The notes: generated from the sequence alone by a model not told the origin. Counted from the first letter of the stretch, positions 22,577-33,410 are shown. The stretch: 64,000 nt of DNA from Plasmodiophora brassicae (GCA_036867785.1 CP145414.1:1054001-1118000); one strand, 5' to 3'. A program made the numbers and translations.

Positions 22577-24432
22577 ATGCTGCTGTGGCGGGCCGGTCGC
22601 CGCGCCGCATCGGGTGTGGTGCCGGCGTCGCCCGACTTGGGCCTGGTGGGGCGCGCGTTCGTCGAGCAGAACGGGCGCCCGAGCCTGGAGAACGCGCTGA
22701 CGCCGCGCCAGATCGTGTCGTACCTCGAGCGGTACGTCGTCGGGCAGGTTGATGCCAAGCAGGCCGTCGCGGTTGCGTTGCGGAACCGCTGGCGACGGCA
22801 CCAGCTCGCGGAAGACATGCTGCACGAGATCATGCCCAAGAATATCCTCATGATCGGCCCAACTGGGTGCGGCAAGACCGAGATCGCCCGAAGGCTGGCC
22901 ATGCTTGCGCAGGCACCCTTCATTAAAGTGGAAGCCACCAAGTTCACAGGTACATTGTCGTTCTATCAGGACGGTTTGCTGTACTTACCATGTGGCCAGA
23001 GACGGTACGGTGGTGATGCTCCAGTTGAACCTTGACACACATGGGTGATCTGACTTTTGAAAGGGGTTCCACGGTCGGGATGTGGATCAGATCCTTCGGG
23101 ATTTGATCGAGGCGTCAATGAGTTTGATACGGACTCAGCGCCGAAAGCAATCCCTTCGGCAAGTCGCTGAGATTGTCGAGGATCGCATCTTGACATGTCT
23201 CACCGGGGGTAACAACCCCAAACAGAAGCAGGCGTTCAGCAAGCTGCTGCGCGATGGTCGTCTTGAGAACCAGATCATCACGGTTGATGTGCCTCACAAA
23301 GATGCCTCTCCCGAGACGTTCAGGGATCAGTCTGACATCATCACGAGCATCAAGAAGCTCGTCGGCGCCAAGAAAGTCGTGCGAGCGGACATGACGATCG
23401 CGCAAGCTCGACCGCTTCTGGAGGTTTCGCCCCTTGCGACGACATTCGAAACACGCTATTGATCGACGTGCGACACATCGACAGGAATCCGAGGCCGAGC
23501 GACTGATGGAAACTGGTGATCTGGCGTCAGACGCGATCAAACTCGCGGAGCAGAACGGGATCGTGTTTATCGACGAGATTGACAAAATCTGCACCGCGAG
23601 TGATTCGCATCGGTCGTCTGCAGACGCGTCTGCTGAAGGTTGTTTTATGCATGCGCCAGCCCTTTGTTTCGTTCTCGGGTTAACCTGCATGCGTAGGTGT
23701 GCAGAGAGATCTGTTGCCACTGATCGAAGGGTCCGTTGTTAACACCAAGTACGGGAACATATCTACCGATCACGTGTAAGAGTTAATCGTCATTTGAACA
23801 TACGTGGCGCGTTTGCTTAACCGACCGTGCTGAACTAGATTATTTATTGCGTCTGGTGCGTTTCATTCATGTAAGCCGAGCGACCTACTTGCCGAGTTGC
23901 AGGGACGGTTGCCGATACGTGTCGAACTCAAGGGCCTTGATGTAAGCACTGTTCCGTGGCCATTTCTGCAGAGGCTTATTGCTCTACAGGTGGCCGACCT
24001 GTATCGCATTCTTACCGAACCGGAGTTCAATCTTATCAAGCAACAGGTACATCCAGGGTTATTGCACTTTCATGTTGCACGCCTGATGTTCTGCTTAGGT
24101 TGCACTGTTGGGTGCTGAGGATGTGAACTTGTCGTTCACGAACGAAGCCGTTCATGAAATCTCGAAAATAGCCGCTGAGCTGAACAAAACTGTTCGTGCG
24201 CCTCTCCCGATATGCAAATCAGATGTTCTCACGCGTCACGTGCCCCGCGCAGGTTGAGAACATCGGCGCGAGGCGACTGCACACTGTAATCGAACGCATC
24301 GTCTCCGATATTAGCTTCAATGCGCCCGAGTACAGCGACGATGAGCGAAACGTTGTCATTGATGCTGCATATGTTCGGGAGCGGCTGAACAGTCTCATGA
24401 CGAAGACGGACCTCTCCAAGTACGTCCTGTGA
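22577..24432 (+). CDS. hslU: HslU ATPase (ATP-dependent protease subunit), mitochondrial type, nine exons
   Basis: HslU is the AAA+ unfoldase that feeds substrates to the HslV peptidase; in protists the pair works in mitochondria. Exons: 22577-22949, 23000-23004, 23064-23423, 23485-23638, 23697-23775, 23839-23941, 23990-24046, 24099-24191, 24253-24432, giving 467 residues (bacterial ~443). The first ~20 residues are Arg-rich and fit a mitochondrial presequence. Visible: [17 protein letters not shown], Walker [14 protein letters not shown], pore-loop region [10 protein letters not shown] where bacteria have GYVG, Walker [36 protein letters not shown], sensor-2 [12 protein letters not shown], and the C-terminal DLSKYVL that docks into HslV. 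The 5-nt second exon is inferred because it is the only way I found to keep phase. No HslV in the window. Confidence 0.95.
23000..23004 (+). other. hslU: probable 5-nt microexon of hslU
   Basis: Exon 1 ends in phase 1 (...TTC ACA G) and the next long exon starts in phase 0 (GGG TTC CAC). The 114 bp between them contains CCAG|AGACG|GTACGG. Taking AGACG as an exon restores the frame and codes Glu-Thr where the family has Glu-Val before the pore loop. The flanking introns are then 50 and 59 bp, matching other introns here. Confidence 0.75.
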
Positions 24433-24599
24433 TTGGCCGCTCCCCTATATGTTCCGTACAGTATATAAACCGTCCAAGCCCTTATCGGCACGCCCACTTC
24501 GTTCATCTGCACTGATCGACTCGTCGTCGGACCTCGCGACAACGGTTTAAAGCGGGACATCGTAGCGGTGGCCCCAATGGTATTTTAGGAACGAAGCAG

Positions 24600-26351
24600 T
24601 CATGATCTGTAGAAAGCGGCCGCGTTCATGAGGCGGTTGGCGTATGGCGTACTGTACAATCCGGCTTCACTCAGAGCGACAGCGACCGCAAACCTCGTGT
24701 CCTTCATGAGCTCCTCGTCGCTGTACCCGAATACGGGCGGAAACGTGCCCGGCGCATTCGTGGCCGCCTGCCGCACCTCAGATGCGACCGTCGCCTGCAT
24801 CATCCGCACCGGATCGCGCTCCACCTCGATTCGAACCTGTGAGCGAATCGCCTCCAACCTTCTCTCGCGCGCCTGAAGATCGACAATCGCCGCCTCTACC
24901 ATACGCCGGCGCTGCTCCCGACGCTCCTGCAGGCACCTGTCCCTGTACTCCACCCGCTCATGGTTCACCTCCTGCATCATCCGTCGGATCGCCCTCTGCT
25001 CCTCCTCTAAGGCCTTCACCAGTTCTGCCTCGGCGGCCGCCTGCGCCGCCTTCTCCCGATGATATTGCTCCACGAGCTCATGGTTAACCCGCTGACGCTC
25101 GCGCCATTGCGCCTACCATTTCGCTGTCAACCGCTGCCGGCGAATGGCCAAAGTTCCCCGTACGTTCTGCTCTTCGCATTTTTGCGCAGCGTCGGCTTCT
25201 GCGCGACGGCGCTGCTCCTCCTCGGCTCGACGGCGCTGTTCCCAGCCGACCCGGACCTCTGCCAGTCGGCCGTGCAGCTCATCGCACCTTTTCTGGCACT
25301 GCCGACGCTGTTCGGCCCGTTGCAGCTCCTCGGCCCACTGCTCATTCACCTGCGGCGTACAGCTGTGGGTACATGGGCTGGGACCCCGGGCGCGACGACG
25401 CAACCTTGGCGGATTCCGAGTCAAACCAGGCTGTGAGGTGCGCCAGGTCGCGCTGCTGGTCCGCCTTGAGGTCCCTGCGCCACGCGCTCGCCGCTCGCGT
25501 CCGCTCGTACCATTCGACGTGTAATCGGACGTCGTCGTCGCTCATGGCGAGGCCCAGTTCCAGGCGTACCCGCTGAAGCAAACGGTCGCGCCTGCGGCCT
25601 TCCTTGCGGAAGTACGCGCGATGCAACCGCTCGAACCTGAACCAGACGTTCAGACGGGGAGCTGTCTAAGGAACATGGCGGGGAGAACCGGTGATGTTGG
25701 TCAACGTTCCAACCGCCAGTCTTCGATTTCGGGTCGATGCCATGCGACTGGCACCATTCGTTGTGCTGCTGGATGCCGTGGTCTCGCCGACGTTTGTAAT
25801 CGAGGCCGATCTGATCTCGTTTCGATTCGAACTCGGCCTGCAGAGCAGCCAGGCCAGGAATGCTCTGTTCAGTACCGGTTGATCGGGTCGAGGACGAGGT
25901 TTCACTGGCAAGGCACGTTGCCGTATCGTCATGGTCCTGTTGAAACCGTTTCCATTCGTTGTCGATCATGTTGGTTAAGTATTCGACGGGGCACGGGATA
26001 TCAATGTCGCCCAGATCTGCCTCGCCGACCTCCATCGCCTCGACACCGGCCAGCTGACACATGCGACCAATATCGGTCTCGAGTCGACGTCTGAGCGCAC
26101 ATGATCAGCATCGCCCATGCTGCAACGGCTACCCGCTCGTTATTACACGGTCAACTGGAGGTCTCGATACTCGGCCGCCCACTCCAGTTTATGCTCTCGC
26201 AATGCGTTGGCGCGGCGCTCCCGTCGCTTCCGTCTATGAACCAGCCCGAACTGGCATTGGTTGGCACTCAACGGCCACACCTTCAGGCCAAGCGGTCGTC
26301 ACTCACGATTTCTTTAAAACGCTTCTCGTTCTCGTCGGACTTCAGCGCCAT
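24600..26351 (-). CDS. charged coiled-coil protein, six exons, unknown
   Basis: Exons 26351-26307, 26250-26156, 26090-25714, 25661-25405, 25349-25164 and 25112-24600 join in phase through introns of 51-65 bp, giving 490 residues. The protein starts MALKSDENEKRFKEI and is dominated by Glu/Arg/Gln/Ala coiled coil, especially the last three exons. The C-terminal ~60 residues (PVFGYSDEELMKDTRFAVA onward) are globular-looking. The fifth intron is 51 bp; reading through it meets an in-frame stop. Basic and acidic repeats of this type occur in cytoskeletal and ciliary proteins, but no family is recognised. The gene converges on HslU, with 167 bp between the stops. Confidence 0.75.
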
Positions 26352-26495
26352 GAAGGGGAGCCGACAGCGGTCCGCGAACGAGATCCCAGATCCCCCAGAT
26401 GATGTGCCAGGCAGTCCCAGACTGAGGAGGCGCTATGTCGATCACGTCATGCCCATTGGCGGTAATGATGCTGTCGTATATACCTAAGGGTATGC

Positions 26496-26945
26496 TTATA
26501 TCGTGAAACCGATGTGCTCTGTCGCGTCCAGGGATTGGCTATCGTCGGACGTTGATGCGCGAATCGTGTCCTGGATCGTGAGGGACAGGTGGCGCTGCGC
26601 CCTGACATGGCGCATGACCTGCCGAACGGATCGTAACCTGGTCCTGCAGGACGGGCACATCGATTCCGCGGAAGGCGTCGCGTATTCGTCCGCGGCCCCA
26701 GCGGCTGTCCTGGACGGCGACGCTGTCGGTGACGATTGCCCTGATAAGGAATAACCGATGACGGACGATAACGAGGGGACGGTGCGACACCAGCAGCATG
26801 GGCCCTGGCCTCGGTTCACTGATTTGCAGACGTGGCCACAGCTGGCTCGGATGTTCCCCGCCGTTTGGAACTCGATCACGGATATGGTTCCCGATGCGGT
26901 CTCGTTCGTGGCCGACCCACCTGGCAGGCAGCAGCAGCGAAACAT
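26496..26945 (-). CDS. possible small C2H2 zinc-finger protein
   Basis: A 149-codon frame contains CPSCRTRLRSVRQVMRHVRAQRH, which has C-x2-C-x12-H-x5-H spacing and would form one C2H2 finger. The rest is Ser/Ala-rich, with extra CxxC-like pairs upstream (CCWC). The plus strand carries a similarly long open frame, so strand is chosen on the finger alone. It sits between the coiled-coil gene and the permease on the same strand. Start and possible introns are unresolved. Confidence 0.4.
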   Translation of the reverse strand: MFRCCCLPGGSATNETASGTISVIEFQTAGNIRASCGHVCKSVNRGQGPCCWCRTVPSLSSVIGYSLSGQSSPTASPSRTAAGAADEYATPSAESMCPSCRTRLRSVRQVMRHVRAQRHLSLTIQDTIRASTSDDSQSLDATEHIGFTI

Positions 26946-27101
26946 TGCGCCAGACGGGTAGTAATAATTAGCTCGTCCACGTGCACGGCCACGTTCGCCG
27001 GATGCCGTTGCAGCGGCACGGAATGAATACTGATTCGGTTACTAGTCTGAGGTGAGTCACGTCGAGGGCAAGCTGCCAGAGCGGCATGCCGCCAAAGTAT
27101 G

Positions 27102-27142
27102 AACACGAACACGAACACGAGAGAGAGCGAGAGAGAGTCACG
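27102..27142. repeat. GAACAC / GA microsatellite
   Basis: (GAACAC)n followed by (GA)n lies just beyond the permease stop at 27180, so it is probably in its 3' untranslated region. Confidence 0.8.
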
Positions 27143-27179
27143 AAAGCACTGAAGGCAGGTAGGCAGATGAGTTTCATAA

Positions 27180-29888
27180 TCAAGGGTGTATAGGGAAGGT
27201 GCATAGTTGCTCAGAGTCGTCAGGCACGCTGGGTGCAACGTCAACTGACACGCTGGCGGCAGGCCCCGATTCGTCCTTCTGCCTCGCTTCTTGATCGGCG
27301 TGGACGGCTTCCTGCTCCTCGGTGACGATATATCGTGTGATGATGCGGACTGGCAAGATAGTGTCAGAGAGCCAAATCGCTACACTAGGTAGGTAGGGTA
27401 ATATAGGTTATCCATACGTACCCGTTGGCAGGTGTGATACTCCCTCTTCGGGACAGCAGATCAGCTGCATGTTCTGTAAAGCGACGTTCAGCCGATCCAT
27501 GAGAAGCGCCCACATGCACGTACCACAGGGATATGTAATTCGTATGCGATGGCGTCGCACGTTTCCTGCGACATCTCGCCGACAACGACAAGGGAATCGA
27601 TGCGCACCTTGGGGTAGATCGAGTCCAGTAGTGCCACGTTGGACACGAAATCGGAAGGAACTTCACTGGGATCTTTGCACAGGTAGGCGATTCGGATCCA
27701 ACTGGCCTGCTCGTTCTCCCGAATATACAATATCGCTTGGAATCGATCATCAGCACAGACTGATTCACAGAGACGATGACCGTAGAGGACCTTTGTTCAT
27801 CACCGGTAAATGATCGTTGGGCGTATAGAAGAGGACCGCGTGGCTCGCTATCCTTTGCATAGCGCGGGTTAACACGTCGTGTAGCTGCGCTTTCAGACCC
27901 GGGAACGGGGACAAAGCCTTCGCAGAGAAATACAGTACTGGGGAAGGAAACGTGAGCTTGCCAACGTGATCCAGCATAGAGTGCTGACGTTACCGATGCG
28001 AAGTAGAATGAGCCTGTAAAACATGAACAGAACAAAGGCGATCGTGATAAAGAAGTAGAACAAGAAGAATCGGAATGTGGAAAGGTTGTCGACCACTGTG
28101 CTACAGAGCGCGACCGAGACCATAGCAAGCGCGATGGCAATTGTCAACCACCCAGCGCGTATCGGACGCTTGATGGAATCTGCACTCGCCATCAGCTGAA
28201 TCCCAGTGTAACCCATTTGCGGAGGAACCTCGTTTGAATTTGATGAGCGAGTCGCCGATGGCGAACAGGGCCATCACGCTGAGGAACGAAATGGAATACA
28301 CGCCGGCAAGAACGGAAACATCGTGTAACAAGAACTGCATTGAGGAGCACACCAGTAGGAACCCGATGATGATCCAGTGATTTGTCTTCCGCCTATGAAC
28401 CTCGTCAGAGCGCATCCATCAGTTGCTAGAGACGCGTACCAGGAGTTTTCCTGTAGAAAGAAGTTGGGCAGGCAACGATCGAAAGCCATGCGTTTGCAAA
28501 GACCAGTGACGCCGACGAAAGCCGTCAGAAGGGAACCGGACAGAACAACAAACGCATCGAGGGCAACCCAGATTTTCAGTCCATTGCCGAAGCTTGGTCC
28601 CCCCGCCGCTTCTGCAATCTTCGACAGCAGGGCTCCCTTACTCCTGACCATTGTCTCCATGGGGAGCAAAGTCAACCCGATCAGACAAAGCGCTGGGTTG
28701 ATAACTGAGGACGCCATCCACATATTCCGAAGGGTCAAAGGAAACACGCCGTCTGCCTGTTCCTAAGACAGAAATGCGCCCGATCAGCAATCGCCGATAT
28801 TGGCAGGACGTCCTGCAGGCAAACCTCTATGAAGTTGGCACTCGTCTCGAACCCCGATATCCCCAAAGAAGCCGCTGCGAATCCAGAAACGAGTTGCCAA
28901 AGGCCAATTTCTGAAGTGTCCCTACAGTCCGTGCTTCAGGTCAACTGACGCCCAGTAGCGTCCGGTTCGTTGGACCAGTTGTGCTGCAGTTGCAGGTCTC
29001 CGCCCACGAACATCGAAACGATAGCAATGCCGATCAGACTCGCAAGGGTACCTTGCAAACACCCATTCATTGACAGGATGCCAGAGCATGCCAGCAACGC
29101 CTACCGAGATGCACCACAAATATGCACTGTGCAACGATCGCCGAGTCCCGTAGACCGCACAACGTAATGAACGCGAAGACGAGTAGGAGAAGTTGCGTCA
29201 TTACAGGGACGCTTAATTGGGGGAACACTGTCGCCAGGTACTGGCATGCCTAGGAAACGCGTTCTGATCGAAACGCACGTATCATCGTCGCCCGCACTAC
29301 CGTGTTCGCGCTGACGGTAGCTGTGGCCACGTACGACAATATGGTTAAGCAGGCCGCTAATGATGCAACTTGTTTCGACGTCGTGTTAAGTAAGCAACTG
29401 AGCAGGCGTTAGCGGTTTCCGACACACGTCGTCCACAGGGCGCCAGCCTACTTGTAAACACCACCGTTACTTGGCAAAGCTAGAACCACTTCACTGTAGA
29501 TGGATCGGAACAAGTAGAGCATAACGCTGACCAGCAGAAGCGACAGCGGTGCAACAGCACCCGACACTGCGATCGTTTGCCCAGCCGAGTCTACAAGAGC
29601 TTGCTTTCAGGACCGCATCGCACGCTAACGCTATCGGTTGCACGTACAGAGGCAGCTAGACGTAATATCATTGCCAGATATGGCCGTCGCCATGACCTGC
29701 CCCAGCTTCACGTGTTGCGCCGGGCGCCGGTCATGCGGCACGCTGATATCCGCGACCGTCAGGGTCGAACTTCGACCCCAGCCAGGCCACTGCCAGTACG
29801 GCACGGATGCTGGCCCCGGACGCTCGTCCGCCTCCCTGTCGTCATACAGCAACCGGCGACGCAGCGACCCCCGAATCGGCGACGGCAT
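27180..29888 (-). CDS. amino-acid permease (APC superfamily), many exons
   Basis: Read on the minus strand through short introns, the sequence follows an APC-type transporter. It starts with MATAISGNDIT and SAGQTIAVSGAVAPLS. Next come EVVLALPSNGGVY, SLAACLTILSYVATATVSA, VMTQLLLLVFAFITLCG, then AAASLGISGFETSANFIE, GVFPLTLRNMWMASSVINP and VLSGSLLTAFVGVTGLC. Later membrane spans run to about 28000. After the membrane part there is a soluble C-terminal region (IRIAYLCKDPSEVPSDF), and the last exon (27349-27180) adds an acidic tail. The LPSNGG, LTILSYVATA and GISGFE(T/S)SANF blocks are typical of eukaryotic APC members that import amino acids or polyamines. The start is the first ATG of the exon at 29888; individual exon ends were only partly fixed. 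About a dozen membrane spans are expected and most can be seen. Confidence 0.82.
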
Positions 29889-30060
29889 CGTCGACCGCCG
29901 TCTACTTTGCCAAGTGGCACTTACCACGCAGTTTGTTGTCGACGTCGAAGCCGCGAACACAGAGACCGTTATTAAGCGTTACTGGCTGTGCGCTGGTGCC
30001 GGCAAGCAGCAGTTCATGGCACATGACGATAAGCGATGTATTCAGCGAAATACGGGGTCA

Positions 30061-30356
30061 TCACGGGTCGAAGTCGACCTCATCGTTGACGTGGTCGTGG
30101 TGGCGGAAGCTGAAGTGCTCCTCGCCGAAGGCCTGCTTGCTCGGGTGGAACAGGTTGCCGAGTCCCAGGCCGTGGTTCCATCCTGTGAGGCACAGACGAC
30201 ATGTCAGTGTTCCGAATAATCTCACCGCCGGGTGCATGATCGACTACCGTGATGCTCGTCCTCAAAGTCATCTTCGTACGCCCGAGCTGAAGGCGTCACT
30301 GCGGCCAGAACGAACAGCATTGCCAGAAGAGCGATGAAGAATGACGCCTTCGACAT
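30061..30356 (-). CDS. small secreted His/Asp-rich protein
   Basis: Two exons (30356-30248 and 30182-30061; 65-bp intron, phase 1) encode 76 residues. The N-terminus MSKASFFIALLAMLFVLAAV is a signal peptide with a likely cut after SARA. The mature part is only ~50 residues, rich in His, Asp and Glu (EDDFEDEHHG, then SFRHHDHVNDEVDFDP). It has no Cys. Histidine and acidic clusters could bind metal, but that is inference. The gene lies between the permease and the Rad60-like gene on the same strand. Confidence 0.7.
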
Positions 30357-30563
30357 TGGCACGGGCTCGGTGGACAATGATGCTTGCGTGCGAGCAGGCG
30401 TTTTCAGATTTGAAGGGATCTCTGCTGTCGCTGGCAATCGGTGTTCGTTCCAGTTGACTCATGCGACGAACGATATTCACATCGGCGGGCGTGATTCACG
30501 CCAGAGGTGTACCAGCAGTGCTACAATACATAGTCCGGATATATATTGATGGCAATACGGGTG

Positions 30564-32012
30564 TCACACGATCCTAGCATCAATCTGGTCATCGTCTTCT
30601 AGATCCAGCGACGCCGGCGTGCTTTCCGGTTCAACCTTTTCGCCGTCTAACGTGAAAACGATAGTTCCAGCAATATCTCGGGTCTGCGCCAGTTTCTCTG
30701 CAATGCTGCCAAACGAAGCCGTCCGGCGAACCTGGCAGAACATACGGGTCAGAGGCCGATGGAGTTGTCGTCAGCGAACGTCGAAGTGCCTTCAGCGGAA
30801 TTGTGTCGTTCCGTAACGCCACGTTGAGGATGATCGTATCATCTGAGCAAGGGGCTTCAGATTGGTCCGCCTTCGCTGCCCGCCGTCTCATGACGGCAGT
30901 GGGTTTGACGTCAACGATGGCGATATGTGCACCGTCTTGCAGACCGAGCTGCTCAGGAGTCGCATCAATCAGGAGTTCATGATCTTCGACTGAAAACCAG
31001 AACGGGGTGGAACGCGACTGCGAACAAATTGGTGAACGACGACATGAAACCGACGAAAAGCGTCTTACTTTCGACACAGTCTTGTACAGTCGTGAGAAGT
31101 CTTGATTGGATTTCATGACGATTTTCGTTTGGCTTGCGTCATTGTTCGGGTCGAGGTTGACCATGAATGAGATATTTTCTGGTACAGTGGATGGCATCGA
31201 CAGTTGTGGGATCTCTAGCGAAGGAAGTTCAGCAGCTCGAACGGGAGACCTTGTCGGGCTATCGGGAACAGGGACATCGACGGCGATCGGGCGTAACAGC
31301 GATCTTGCCAGCTTGGATGCGTCGCTAGCTATGCTCAGGTAGCTACAGCTGACCTATTAAGTGGCAGCGTAAAGGCACATGGCGGTCAGGATACCTCTTC
31401 AACGTCGGGTCGTCACTGAGCACCTTGTCGATTTCCTTACGAGCAACCGTGTCTCGGACATTGTACCCATTAAGAAGTGGGTCATGGACGATTCGAGGCC
31501 TCCTGTCGCGTTAATCAGCGATGACCGAAGTAGCAATCCGGGGACAGCTGAGTGAGTACCTCCTTTTTCTAGAAAGCGACGAGGCGACACCGCCGATGAC
31601 AACGCAGTCAGAGTCGGAGGAGGCATCCAACTTTACATGGGGACGTCCTCGATTTCTCACTTTAGGGGCCGGAGTGATCCTGGCGTCATCATCGTCGTCC
31701 TCTTCGTCTAACCACCAGTATTATAACCACGCATTCAGCGTAGAAACCCGTTCCCGGTGACTACCAGACGAAATCACGATCGCAGCAGGCTGCTTCAGGC
31801 GATTCGGGAAGTCAAAGATGTTGCTCGGACCATCAGCGGCAACGGCGTGGCGCTTGGCGAACTTCTCGACCTTCTCGCGCTGACCGCAACGTCAGCCATC
31901 ATCCCACGTGGGGCTCGCGCTCCCAAACCTGCTCTTGGTAGCGCTGGCGTCGCTGCGCGGCGCTGTCCAACAGGACGGCGCTGTCCGCGAAGCCATCGTC
32001 CGACGACGACAT
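30564..32012 (-). CDS. Rad60/Esc2/NFATC2IP-type SUMO-like domain protein, seven exons
   Basis: Exons 32012-31929, 31879-31765, 31707-31560, 31502-31395, 31342-31069, 31017-30746 and 30705-30564 give 380 residues with all phases matching; introns 40-57 bp. The N-terminal third is disordered and carries two SUMO-interacting motifs followed by acids (AIVISSDEEDDDDD and SDSDCVVIGG). Two SUMO-like folds follow. The first contains FSVEDHELLIDATPEQLGL then GAHIAIVD. The second contains TIVFTLDGEKVEPESTPASL then DDDQIDARIV. This layout is that of the RENi family (S. pombe Rad60, yeast Esc2, human NFATC2IP), which links the SUMO pathway to replication-fork repair and heterochromatin. The last intron is 40 bp, the shortest in the window, so that junction is less sure. 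The frame extends upstream to 32135. Confidence 0.88.
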
Positions 32013-32020
32013 CAGCGGCC

Positions 32021-32060
32021 GCTGGCGACCGCGCACTTCCGCTGGCGACCGCGCACTTCC
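32021..32060. repeat. perfect 20-bp tandem duplication
   Basis: GCTGGCGACCGCGCACTTCC occurs twice in a row, at 32021-32040 and 32041-32060. It lies just upstream of the chosen start of the Rad60-like gene, in its 5' leader. If the gene started further upstream at 32135, the 20-bp unit would shift the frame. Confidence 0.95.
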
Positions 32061-32192
32061 GCTTGCCGACTGCGGCAACCGTGCGAATAGGTCATTCGTC
32101 GATCTGGTCACCACGAACGCTGTGGACGGTTTCATTCACCGTTTTATCGGACCACGATCGACTGATCGTCGTCAGCGTCGGCAGACAGGGGT

Positions 32193-32906
32193 TTATTGCG
32201 GTCGCCGGCGGCGGACGCGGATGCGGGTGACGGTGAGGGACAGGGTCTGCGCCAGCGTGTTGATGCCGTCGCCGGTCATGGCGCTGATTTCCAGCAGGGT
32301 GACCGGCCGTGTCGACGCTTCGAGCTCGTCGAGCCGGAACAGCATGTGGCGCTCCCATTTCGGGATGATTTCCGGGACGTCCATGTGCGTAAAGGCGATA
32401 ATCAATGGAGTGTCGGACGGTAGATCGCGTAGGCATCGCATCAAGCCGGCGACGGAATTGCCGACCTCGCAGCGGTCCGATGCATTCACTGCATACTGTG
32501 GCCACAATCAGTACTCAAGGCGAGGCAGCGGCAGAACGTTTCGCGGCTACAAGCAGGGCGCAGCAGGACGACGTATAGGACGGCCAGGACGACATCATCG
32601 CCGAGCCCACTTCCCGGACCATGAATTGCGATTTGTCGAACGTGAACTGGTCAAACTCCACTCCAACCTACAGCACGATAAGATCGACGGCATTCAACGA
32701 TACGGCCTACCGATTGACCGTCGGTTTCGGATCATAGTCGACTTCCGTGCCAGGCTTGCAAAGCGCTGCACGCCGTTGTCACTCGTCGATTACCTGCCGA
32801 CACGGTTCTCGGTACCTTTCAAACGGTTGACGAGGAGCGTCTTCCCAGACGCTGACGCGCCGACCAGCAATACTTCAGGAACGGCCCCCTGTTCGCCTCG
32901 CGACAT
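32193..32906 (-). CDS. ARL16: ARL16-like small GTPase, four exons
   Basis: Exons 32906-32816, 32765-32719, 32667-32551 and 32495-32193 (introns 50, 51 and 55 bp, all in phase) give 185 residues. Motifs: P-loop LLVGASASGKTLLVNRL (human ARL16 LLLGATGVGKTLLVKRL), switch I PTVGVEF, REVGSAMMSSW at switch II where typical ARFs have WDxGG, LLYAVNASD, the base-recognition strand IIAFTHMD in place of NKxD, and EISAMTGDGI for the SAx motif. ARL16 is a divergent ARF-family protein tied to ciliary traffic. No N-terminal amphipathic helix or myristoylation Gly is present, as is usual for ARL16. The second intron uses a weak-looking donor (GTCAAT) but gives the exact PTVG motif. Confidence 0.88.
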
Positions 32907-33068
32907 TCCCGAACAAAGCAACTGGTCATAGTGCAGTACACCGGCGCAGGCGGTGGGGCCTCCAGCGCCCTGCCTCGCCCGCTACAACTCGCGAATCCTT
33001 GGAGATGATGATCGTGCATGTGCCGATAGTGTATTCGGAAATAGAGAAAATAACGACGCAAGGTGCAC

Positions 33069-33410
33069 TTAGTCGAAGAGCGAGAAGCCTTCGTCTTCCT
33101 CCTCCTCTTCCTCTTCTTCCTCGGGTTCCTCCTCCTTGGCGGCGGCAGCAGGTGCGGCGGCGCCCGGGGCGGCGGCACCACCAGCAGCTGGGCCACCAGC
33201 ACCGGCGTTCAGCAGCAGCTCAGCGACGTCACGCCCCTTGAGCATGTTGACGAACAGCTTGGGCCAGTAGGGCTCAACCTGGGCGCCGGCGGCCGCGATC
33301 ATGGCCTTGACACCGTCCTCAGTCAGGTCGGCACCGTCGTCATGCAGGGCGAGGCACGCGAACGTGGTCAGCAGCTCCTGCTTCTGGATAGCGTCAACTT
33401 CGAACGGCAT
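33069..33410 (-). CDS. RPLP1: 60S acidic ribosomal protein P1
   Basis: A single exon codes 113 residues. The N-terminal helical domain (KQELLTTFACLALHDDG, then VKAMIAAAGAQVEPYWPKLF) is P1-type, followed by an Ala/Gly/Pro-rich hinge. The acidic C-terminus ends EDEGFSLFD in place of the usual DMGFGLFD; the last residues contact elongation factors and are conserved in character. The frame continues upstream without stop to 33536, but homology starts at the Met at 33410. The long GAG/GAA repeat makes the acidic tail unusually long. Confidence 0.96.
   Translation of the reverse strand: MPFEVDAIQKQELLTTFACLALHDDGADLTEDGVKAMIAAAGAQVEPYWPKLFVNMLKGRDVAELLLNAGAGGPAAGGAAAPGAAAPAAAAKEEEPEEEEEEEEEDEGFSLFD

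Noticed and set aside
21904-22947. 347-codon minus-strand ORF overlapping the start of hslU
   Set aside because: Its first half is the antisense of the highly conserved HslU exon 1. Only its downstream part might belong to a real gene, and that is listed separately at low confidence.
25113-25163. In-frame stop in the coiled-coil gene as evidence of stop-codon reassignment or a pseudogene
   Set aside because: The stop lies inside a 51-bp GT-AG intron of normal size, and splicing restores the coiled coil, so no recoding is needed.
31757-32230. Plus-strand ORF antisense to the Rad60-like and ARL16 genes
   Set aside because: The minus strand gives complete spliced proteins with family motifs, so the plus ORF is a shadow.
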